Of a stretch of DNA of 64,000 nt, positions 58,461 through 64,000 are shown piece after piece. Under the pieces are notes generated by a model. It was given only the letters and a program-made list of their open reading frames with translations, did not search any database and had not been told where the DNA came from. Where the stretch lies: NCBI GenBank assembly GCA_036397635.1, contig DASWIP010000099.1, positions 1 to 64,000 of the forward strand, read 5' to 3'. Position 1 is the first letter of the stretch. Each line of letters opens with the position of its first letter. A program made the position numbers and the translations under genes. Source of the DNA: DASWIP01 sp036397635 (GTDB lineage: Bacteria > Actinomycetota > AC-67).

Positions 58461-59638
58461 CAGAAAAGCGACCGGAACCAGTCGGCGGTCAGGCGGACGA
58501 ACAAACGGAGAGCCGGCGACGCGAACACAACCGCCATCATGGCCGCGGCCGCCGCGGCAACCAGGATGACCATGTCCGATGTGCGCACACGGGAGGTGTA
58601 GAGACGGTTGACACCTTTGGCGTCCACAAGCTTCGCACCGACCTTGAGCCGAACCACGAAGGTCGATGCCATGCCGCTGCGTCCCTTGTCGAGGAACTCC
58701 ACCAGGTTGTCGTGCGCCCCAACGGCCACGATCAGATCGGCGCCCGATCCGTATGCGAGCAGCAACGCGATGTCCTCACTGGTGCCCGCGCTCGGGAAGA
58801 CGTGCGCATCCAGGCCGAGGGCCTCGGTCCGATCCAGCCCCGGCGCGTGCCCGTCGGGATAAGCGTGGACGACCACTTCCGCGCCGCACGTCAGCGCATC
58901 GTTGGAGATCGAATCCATGTCCCCGATCACGATGGCGGGCTTGTATCCTTCCTCGAGCAGCGCGTCGGCGGCACCATCGACCGCGATCAACACGGGATCG
59001 ATATCGTTGATGTACCCGCGGAGCGTCCGCAGGTCCTCGCGATACTGAGCACCACGGATCACGACCACGGCGTGGCGTCCGGTGATCCGGGTCCGGAGGA
59101 CCGGCATACGCCCGCCGTGAAGCACCAGATCGCGCTCAGCCGTGAGATACTCCATGGTGTTGCGAACGAACCTCTCCAGCTCGACGCCGATCGCATCGGA
59201 CGCCTCCTCCATGACCCGGTCGAGCTGCTCGCCGTCGAGCAGGATCCCTTGCGCGATGTGCCGGTCCCCCGACCAGACGCCCGCCCCTTTGACGAGCAGC
59301 TCCTCCCCGTCGCGTACCTGCTCGAGCAGCTGATCACCGGCCGCATCGATCAGCGGGATGCGCGCGCGCGCGAGCACCAACGGCCCGGCGTTGGGATACC
59401 GGCCGGTGATGGACCGATGCGCGTTGATGACCGCAGCAGCGCCGCGCTCGACCAGCCCTTCCGCGGCGACCTGGTCGAGGTCCTCGTGTGCGATGATCGC
59501 GATGTCACCCGGGCGGAGCCTCAGCAGCAGGTCTTTGGTCCGCAGGTCAACGCGCGCGGCCCCACGGATCCCATCGCGCTCCCGACGGAAGAATCGCCGC
59601 TTGCTCCGGCGCTCGGCGGTGCCGGATCGCTCGATCAT
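58460..59638 (-). CDS. steA: SteA family protein (thiamine-pyrophosphokinase-like fold)
   Basis: This 392-residue protein has a GKAG-type VINAHRSITGRYPNAGP region near residue 70, then a TPK-like domain with VLIAVDGAADALLEEGYKP and VIGDMDSISNDALTCG near 230-260, and GTSEDIALLLAY near 300. A C-terminal membrane helix lies at about 358-378. SteA binds SteB and takes part in septal peptidoglycan cleavage in corynebacteria. It is separated from nadK by 7 bp. recN, which lies between these genes in mycobacteria, is absent. Confidence 0.9.
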   Translation of the reverse strand: MIERSGTAERRSKRRFFRRERDGIRGAARVDLRTKDLLLRLRPGDIAIIAHEDLDQVAAEGLVERGAAAVINAHRSITGRYPNAGPLVLARARIPLIDAAGDQLLEQVRDGEELLVKGAGVWSGDRHIAQGILLDGEQLDRVMEEASDAIGVELERFVRNTMEYLTAERDLVLHGGRMPVLRTRITGRHAVVVIRGAQYREDLRTLRGYINDIDPVLIAVDGAADALLEEGYKPAIVIGDMDSISNDALTCGAEVVVHAYPDGHAPGLDRTEALGLDAHVFPSAGTSEDIALLLAYGSGADLIVAVGAHDNLVEFLDKGRSGMASTFVVRLKVGAKLVDAKGVNRLYTSRVRTSDMVILVAAAAAAMMAVVFASPALRLFVRLTADWFRSLF

Positions 59639-59645
59639 CGCCTCC

Positions 59646-60497
59646 TCACTCGCCCGGCGGCAGGTGGAACTTCTCGCGGACCAGGCGCCAGAACGGCGCA
59701 GGCTCTATCTTGGCAAGCCGCACGCGACCGCCGACCGTGACGTGGACCTCGGCCTCGGAGGATAGCGGGAGCGCCGGGCCTCCATCGGCCGACAGGGACA
59801 CGGCGACCTGCTCGGGCAGGACGCGAACCCCGATCTCCTCATCCGGCGCCACGACGATGGTCCGGTCGAACAAACCATGTGGCGCCACCGGCGTGACCAG
59901 CATCGCGTCGACCCGCGGCGACAGGATCGGGCCCCCCGCCGAGAACGAATACGCGGTCGAGCCCGTCGAGGTGGACACGATCACGCCGTCGGTGGACCAC
60001 GTCACCAGCGGTTCTCCCGCTACCGACACCGCCAGGCGTACGGCGCGCCCGATCTCCACCTTCGCGATGATGATGTCGTTGAGGGCGAAGACATGCGAAG
60101 TCCGGCCCTGATCCGAGATCGTCCCGCGCAGCACGCTGCGCTCCTCCACCTCGAACCCGTCGTCCAGGACGCGTACCAACCCCTCCTCCAGCTCGGCACG
60201 TTCGAGCTCGGAGAGGAAACCGAGATGTCCGAGATTGACGCCGAGCAGCGGGATGCCATGCCGGAACACTTGCTCGGCGGCGCGCAGCAGCGTCCCATCG
60301 CCACCAAGAGAGAAAACCAGGTCGGCGCCCTCGGGGAAGGTTTCCGCCGCAACGACCTCGGCCACCTCCAGGCGTGCCGCATCGGCAACCGAGGCCTGGA
60401 CCTCGAGTCCCCGGTCGAGGAGGCGCTGCGCCAGTCGCCGGCCGACCTCAACGGCTGCCGTCTTGCTGCCGTGCATCACGATCCCGACGCGCTTCAC
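59646..60497 (-). CDS. nadK: NAD kinase
   Basis: NadK makes NADP from NAD with ATP or polyphosphate. The 283-residue enzyme has VFSLGGDGTLLRAA near residue 68 (GGDGT), GVNLGHLGFLSE near 90, NDIIIAKVEIG near 145 and the nucleotide loop STSTGSTAYSFSAGGPI near 175. The GTG at 60497 overlaps the tlyA stop. nadK next to tlyA is the usual actinobacterial order. Confidence 0.95.
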   Translation of the reverse strand: MKRVGIVMHGSKTAAVEVGRRLAQRLLDRGLEVQASVADAARLEVAEVVAAETFPEGADLVFSLGGDGTLLRAAEQVFRHGIPLLGVNLGHLGFLSELERAELEEGLVRVLDDGFEVEERSVLRGTISDQGRTSHVFALNDIIIAKVEIGRAVRLAVSVAGEPLVTWSTDGVIVSTSTGSTAYSFSAGGPILSPRVDAMLVTPVAPHGLFDRTIVVAPDEEIGVRVLPEQVAVSLSADGGPALPLSSEAEVHVTVGGRVRLAKIEPAPFWRLVREKFHLPPGE

Positions 60498-61138
60498 GGC
60501 GCCGCCTCGATCGCAGCCGGGATCGGATCCGGTGCCACGTCCTCTCCTCCGCGCCGCAGATGGACGAAGAACTCTCGGTTGCCCTTCGGGCCGCGCAGTG
60601 GTGACGCGGTCACCCCGGCGAGTCCACAACCCAGGCCGCGGTAGGCCTCCACGACCAGCTCGATCGCGCGCGCCCAGGCGCCGGCCTCGCGGACCACGCC
60701 CCCGTGAGGAACCTCGGCCTTGGGCAACTCGAACTGGGGCTTGACGAGCAGCACCAGGTCGGCCGATGGAACCGATAGCGACATGAACGTCTCCCCGACC
60801 GCGCGCAGCGAGATGAAGGCCAGATCGGCAACGATCACATCCACCGGCTCGCCGATCGCCTCTCGCGTGAGGGTCCGTACGTTCGAACGTTCGAGCACCG
60901 TCACGCGCTCATCGGTCCGTAGCCGCCAATCGAGCTGTCCGTATGCGACGTCGACCGCGATGACGCTGCTCGCACCGCGTGAGAGCAGGCAGTCGGTGAA
61001 ACCCCCCGTGGATGCGCCGGCGTCGAGCGCGCGCTGCCCCGCGACCGCCAGGTCGAAATCGTCGAGCGCGGCATCGAGCTTCTCACCGCCTCGGGAGGCG
61101 AATCGTCGCGCCGGCATCGCGCGCGCGGTCACGCTCAC
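60494..61138 (-). CDS. tlyA: TlyA-family rRNA methyltransferase lacking the S4 domain
   Basis: TlyA methylates 16S and 23S rRNA at the 2'-O of cytidine. This 214-residue protein has the methyltransferase core: FASRGGEKLDAAL near residue 13, the SAM motif ALDAGASTGGFTDCLL near 37, VIVADLAFISL near 100 and VKPQFELPKAEV near 132. It starts directly at the SRGG position, and the ~60-residue S4 RNA-binding domain of usual TlyA (about 268 residues) is missing. The upstream 43-codon gene shows no S4 sequence. It starts at GTG 61138 with no earlier in-frame start. Confidence 0.9.
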   Translation of the reverse strand: MSVTARAMPARRFASRGGEKLDAALDDFDLAVAGQRALDAGASTGGFTDCLLSRGASSVIAVDVAYGQLDWRLRTDERVTVLERSNVRTLTREAIGEPVDVIVADLAFISLRAVGETFMSLSVPSADLVLLVKPQFELPKAEVPHGGVVREAGAWARAIELVVEAYRGLGCGLAGVTASPLRGPKGNREFFVHLRRGGEDVAPDPIPAAIEAAP

Positions 61139-61263
61139 GCCGGTGCGGCGTCGTCCAGCGCGGCACGCAGCTCCAGCTCGACCGCCTCGAGCCGTGCCGC
61201 CCGATCCTCAAGCGGCTGCTCCCCGAGCGCGTCGAGCTCCTCGTCGGACAGGATGGGATCCAT
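61135..61263 (-). CDS. Small acidic protein before tlyA (Rv1693-like position)
   Basis: This 42-residue acidic protein (MDPILSDEELDALGEQ at the start) lies between the HAD and tlyA genes as a small ORF does in M. tuberculosis (Rv1693). The stop overlaps the tlyA GTG as GTGA. A TATAGT box is seven bases before the ATG, so the tlyA-nadK-steA run probably starts here as a leaderless message. A role is not known. Confidence 0.65.
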   Translation of the reverse strand: MDPILSDEELDALGEQPLEDRAARLEAVELELRAALDDAAPA

Positions 61264-61270
61264 CCGCACA

Positions 61271-61276
61271 ACTATA
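61271..61276 (-). promoter_or_regulatory. Leaderless-type -10 box of the tlyA run
   Basis: The minus strand reads TATAGT, seven bases (TGTGCGG), then ATG. Confidence 0.55.
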
Positions 61277-61331
61277 CGCCGGGCCGCGGGCCGCTTCCCG
61301 CAGCCTCGCCCTGCCCGGCGGGGGGCGATGC

Positions 61332-61337
61332 TATCCT
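61332..61337 (+). promoter_or_regulatory. Leaderless-type -10 box of the SCP2-like gene
   Basis: TATCCT (61332-61337) is eight bases before the GTG at 61346 and no ribosome site is present. Confidence 0.5.
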
Positions 61338-61345
61338 CGGCTTCC

Positions 61346-61681
61346 GTGGCGACGCCGAAGCAGGTCGAGAAGGCGATCCGCTCGCTGGGCAAGAAGCTCC
61401 AAGACGCGAACCCGGATCCGGGGATGGTGCCCGATCGATCGATCCTGTGTGTCATCACCGACCTCGACACCGCGTTCTGGGCGCAGCTCAAGGACGGCAA
61501 GCTCAACGGCCTGCGTGAGACATCGACCACCGAGGCAGCCGACGCGCGCATCACCGCGCGATCCGACGATCTGATCGCCTTGATCGAGGGACGCATGGGG
61601 GTGGGGTCCGCGTTCTTCACCGGAAAGGTCCGCATCGACGCACCCGTCAGCGACCTGCTGCTCTTGCGCAAGATCTTCTGA
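61346..61681 (+). CDS. SCP2-like sterol-binding-fold protein
   Basis: This 111-residue protein resembles SCP2-type lipid-binding proteins: an N-terminal helix (KQVEKAIRSLGKKLQDA), then SILCVITDLDTAFWAQLKDG, ADARITARSDDLIALIEGRMG and AFFTGKVRIDAPVSDLLLLRKIF. The ARITARSDDLIALI and FFTGKVRI patterns are typical of the family, which may bind lipids or act as a CoA-thioester carrier. It starts at GTG 61346. The rhomboid gene follows 4 bases later. Confidence 0.75.
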   Translation: MATPKQVEKAIRSLGKKLQDANPDPGMVPDRSILCVITDLDTAFWAQLKDGKLNGLRETSTTEAADARITARSDDLIALIEGRMGVGSAFFTGKVRIDAPVSDLLLLRKIF

Positions 61682-61685
61682 TCCG

Positions 61686-62465
61686 ATGATCCCGATCCGG
61701 GACCACAACCCGACGTCGCGCCCGGCGATCATCGTCCCGCTCCTCATCGGGATCAACGCGTTGGTCTACTTCTTCTGGCAGCCATCCTTCGGATCAGTCA
61801 ACGAGCAGACCGTATTCGCGATCTGTCACGCCGCCATCCCGTACGAGATCACGGAGGGCGAGTTGGTCCTCGATGGCGTGCGAGGTGGGAACCTGCGGTC
61901 AACCGATCGCGCCGGCGCGATGCAGCTCCGTGATGTGGCCACCGTCGAGGGCGCGCTATGCCCGGATAAGAACGTGTGGACGTCGATCATCGTCTCGATG
62001 TTTATGCACGGAGGCCCGGCCCATATCTTCTTCAACATGCTGTTCCTATGGGTGTTCGGAAACAACATCGAGGACCGGCTCGGCCGCGGAAGATTCGTCG
62101 TCTTCTACCTGCTCGCCGGGATCGCGGCGGTGTACGCGCACGCCCTTGTGTCTTCAACCTCGGCTATCCCGCTGCTCGGGGCCAGCGGTGCGATCGCCGG
62201 TGTGCTCGGCGCCTACCTGTTGCTGTTTCCCCACGCGCGCGTGACCACTCTGGTGTTCTTCTTCTTCATCACCTGGATCGAACTGCCGGCCGTGGTGGTA
62301 CTCGGCCTCTGGTTCCTGCTGCAGGTCTTCCAGCAGTTCGGGTCGGTCAGCGGTGACGTCGGCGCCGTGGCGTACTTAGCGCACATCGGTGGATTCGTCG
62401 CCGGGATGGTGCTGCTGTTGATCCTGCGCCCGCGCAGGGCTCCTCCGCGCGCGGAGTATCTCTAG
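61686..62465 (+). CDS. Rhomboid family intramembrane serine protease
   Basis: This 259-residue membrane protein has six or seven helices. The catalytic Ser is in LLGASGAIAGVLGA near residue 165 and the catalytic His in LAHIGGFVAGMVLL near 235. MHGGPAHIFFNMLFLWVFGNNIEDRLG near residue 107 has the conserved rhomboid L1/helix 2 sequence. A loop of about 60 residues between the first two helices carries two cysteines. The stop overlaps that of the HAD gene by 4 bp. Confidence 0.93.
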   Translation: MIPIRDHNPTSRPAIIVPLLIGINALVYFFWQPSFGSVNEQTVFAICHAAIPYEITEGELVLDGVRGGNLRSTDRAGAMQLRDVATVEGALCPDKNVWTSIIVSMFMHGGPAHIFFNMLFLWVFGNNIEDRLGRGRFVVFYLLAGIAAVYAHALVSSTSAIPLLGASGAIAGVLGAYLLLFPHARVTTLVFFFFITWIELPAVVVLGLWFLLQVFQQFGSVSGDVGAVAYLAHIGGFVAGMVLLLILRPRRAPPRAEYL

Positions 62466-63697
62466 CCAGGCAGCACCGCGTGCATGATGGCCGCGGTGAC
62501 CGAGCACTCGCGTTGCACCTGTGGATGCTCGAGCACGCTCTCGGGCGCCTGATCGCGATCGACGCGCCGGAAGCCGCGCGCGGCGAAGAAGGCCTCCGCC
62601 GTCTCGGTCGCCAGCCAGACGTCACGGACACCATGCTCGTAGGCATGGCGTAGCGCCGCGGCGACCACGACCGTGCCGACCCCGGCCGCCCGGCGATCGG
62701 CGTGAACCGCGACCGAGCGCAGGAGCGCCCGCGACCCTTCCAGCGGCTCCCACGCCGCGGTGCCGATGGGTCTCCGATCGACCTCGGCCACCAGGGTCCG
62801 GCCGAGCCGCTCGCGCGCGGCGCCCGACATCAGCCCCCCGGCGTGCAGCATCGTCGCGATCTCGGGCAGGTCGGGGCCCGATCCCGGCCTGGTGAACGGA
62901 TGCGGCCGGTCCTCGAGCAGCTCGCCGAGCGACCCGAGGATGTAGTCGGGCTGGTGCGGCGAGGCGGCCAGTTCGGGGACGCCGGAGGCGCCCGTCAGAA
63001 CCAGGGCACTGGGCCAGCCCACCGCGTGCGCAGCCGCCACATCGGTCTCGACCCGGTCGCCGATCACCAAAGCCGGTGTCCCCCCGAGCCGGTCGGCAGC
63101 GACCTCCAGCAGGATCGGCTCGGGCTTCCCGGCCACCACCGGCTCGATCCCGGTCGCGGTCCGCAGCGCGGCGACGATGGCGCCGCCACCGGGCCACATC
63201 CCCTCGGGCGTGGGATAAGTGGCATCGGTGTTGCTGGCGACGAAGATGCCCCCCGCGCGGATGGCGAGCGTCGCGAGCCGGAGCTTCTCGTAGGTGAGGT
63301 CGCGATCCCAGCCGACCACCACCAGGGAGGCGTCGGTCGCCTCGACCTCCGAGGCGAGGCGCGCGCCGGTCCCGACGACGGCGTCGCGCAAGCCTTGGCC
63401 ACCGATGACGAAGGCGAGTCGCCCTCGGATCCCCGGGATCGTCCGCTCGAGCAGCCGGGCGGTCGCGTCGGCGCTCGAGACGATCTCTTCGATGGAGCTG
63501 CCCGCCCCTACGTCGCCGAGCTTCTTGAGGTAGGTCTCGTGCGTCTCGCTGGAGTTGTTGGTCACGAAGCACACACGCTTGCCTGCGTCCCGGATCGCAC
63601 GCACCGTCTCGGGTGCGCCGGCGATCGGATCGTTTCCCCGCCAGACCACACCGTCGAGGTCGAAGACGAACCGCTGGAACGCCTGGGCGAGGATCAC
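62462..63697 (-). CDS. HAD-IIA phosphatase with C-terminal GNAT domain
   Basis: This 411-residue protein has an HAD-superfamily IIA phosphatase domain: FVFDLDGVVWRGN at residues 10-22 with the nucleophile Asp, VTNNSSET near 46, GKPEPILLEV near 195 and IGDRVETDVAAAHAVGW near 220. A GNAT-like domain follows (about 300-405: VAVHADRRAAGVGTVVVAAA, then FFAARGFRRVD). It matches M. tuberculosis Rv1692, a glycerol-3-phosphate phosphatase in lipid recycling. GTG 63697 is the likely start (GGGGGG site upstream); GTG 63718 would add seven residues. Confidence 0.87.
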   Translation of the reverse strand: MILAQAFQRFVFDLDGVVWRGNDPIAGAPETVRAIRDAGKRVCFVTNNSSETHETYLKKLGDVGAGSSIEEIVSSADATARLLERTIPGIRGRLAFVIGGQGLRDAVVGTGARLASEVEATDASLVVVGWDRDLTYEKLRLATLAIRAGGIFVASNTDATYPTPEGMWPGGGAIVAALRTATGIEPVVAGKPEPILLEVAADRLGGTPALVIGDRVETDVAAAHAVGWPSALVLTGASGVPELAASPHQPDYILGSLGELLEDRPHPFTRPGSGPDLPEIATMLHAGGLMSGAARERLGRTLVAEVDRRPIGTAAWEPLEGSRALLRSVAVHADRRAAGVGTVVVAAALRHAYEHGVRDVWLATETAEAFFAARGFRRVDRDQAPESVLEHPQVQRECSVTAAIMHAVLPG

Positions 63698-63747
63698 CGC
63701 ACCCCCCAAGCCGCGCACCCCATCATTCGCCCACCTCCGTCACGGAT

Positions 63748-63755
63748 GCTATACA
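63748..63755. promoter_or_regulatory. Overlapping divergent -10 boxes
   Basis: TATACA (63750-63755) lies six bases before the GTG at 63762 on the plus strand. The complement of 63748-63753 reads TATAGC for the minus strand, serving the HAD gene through a leader of about 40-50 bases with a GGAGGTG site. Confidence 0.5.
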
Positions 63756-63761
63756 GCACGC

Positions 63762-64000
63762 GTGGTCGACATCGCACCCTTCAGAGGGATCGTCTTCGAC
63801 CCCGGCGCGGTCGGCGACCTGGCCCGGGTCATGGCACCTCCCTACGACGTGATCTCCGAAGCGGACCGCGACGCGCTCGAGGCTGCGAGCCCCTACAACG
63901 TCGTTCGGCTGGTGCTCGGGCGGGACGAACCCGGTGATGACGAGCGCGCCAACAAGTATGTGCGTGCGCGTGCGCTGCTCGACGCCTGGGAAGCCGCGGG
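63762..64000 (+). CDS. DUF1015 family protein, 5' part
   Basis: The frame is open from GTG 63762 to the right edge, about 80 residues. It starts VVDIAPFRGIVFDPGAVGDL, then VMAPPYDVISEADRDALEAA, then SPYNVVRLVLGRDEPGDDE, the N-terminal pattern of DUF1015 (APPYDV and NPYN-like motifs). DUF1015 proteins have no settled function. The 6-base gap to TATACA suggests a leaderless start. The rest of the gene is outside the window. Confidence 0.85.
   Translation, partial: MVDIAPFRGIVFDPGAVGDLARVMAPPYDVISEADRDALEAASPYNVVRLVLGRDEPGDDERANKYVRARALLDAWEAA

Noticed and set aside
1..64000. CRISPR array, insertion sequence or prophage
   Set aside because: No regularly spaced repeats, transposase motifs or phage genes were seen on either strand.

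Overview
The window reads as a chromosomal segment of a high-GC actinobacterium, probably an uncultured or deep-branching lineage. Markers seen together are the DUF881-Sbp-DUF881 trio, a GarA-like FHA protein, an FtsR-like MerR protein, SteA/SteB, a DUF4193-type zinc protein and an HAD-GNAT phosphatase. Two blocks follow gene orders I remember from Mycobacterium tuberculosis. Positions 23790-35648 resemble Rv1822-Rv1832 (pgsA2, DUF881, sbp, DUF881, gcvH, garA, ftsR, nuclease, merR, gcvB). Positions 36-64 kb resemble Rv1692-Rv1713 (HAD, small ORF, tlyA, nadK, steA, steB, pyrG, xerD, parA, scpA, scpB, rluB, cmk, der). Class-level placement cannot be made by eye.

Layout. Positions 1-11 kb are accessory: the 3' end of an HNH endonuclease gene, a Tat-exported Kelch lipoprotein, an acyl-CoA dehydrogenase, small membrane proteins, hydantoinase A and B subunits separated by an opposite-strand secreted protein, a GNAT enzyme and a secreted beta-propeller/Ig-like protein. 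Positions 11.3-17.5 kb hold a tightly overlapping operon herA-sbcD-sbcC-nurA for DNA double-strand-break end processing. Positions 17.6-21.6 kb read the other way: DUF4193-like protein, lnt, polyprenol-phosphate mannosyltransferase, a lipoprotein and a sarcosine-oxidase-like flavoenzyme. Two cupredoxins and a secreted protein follow. Positions 23.8-35.6 kb hold glycine decarboxylase (gcvPB, gcvPA, gcvH), MerR and FHA regulators, hpt, divisome-associated membrane proteins, a GDP-mannose pyrophosphorylase-like fusion and a CDP-alcohol phosphatidyltransferase. A tRNA-Pro(GGG) lies at 35.8 kb.

Positions 35.9-45.1 kb hold der, cmk, aroA, tyrA, aroH, rluB, scpB, scpA, a site-2-protease-like protein, a conserved small protein and parA. 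This block covers ribosome assembly, aromatic amino acid synthesis and chromosome segregation. Positions 45.2-51.5 kb are lineage-specific: three uncharacterised genes and two large secreted proteins that converge on a strong terminator. Positions 51.8-61.3 kb hold a DksA-like protein, xerD, ald, pyrG behind an attenuator-like hairpin, an MraY-like enzyme, a GT2 enzyme, steB, steA, nadK and a TlyA-like methyltransferase without its S4 domain. The right end has an SCP2-like protein, a rhomboid protease, an HAD-GNAT protein and the start of a DUF1015 gene.

Genes are mostly in runs with 4-bp ATGA/GTGA overlaps, implying translational coupling. Many first genes have a TANNNT box 6-9 nt before an ATG or GTG and no Shine-Dalgarno sequence, which suggests frequent leaderless transcription. 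I saw no CRISPR array, insertion sequence, prophage or rRNA.
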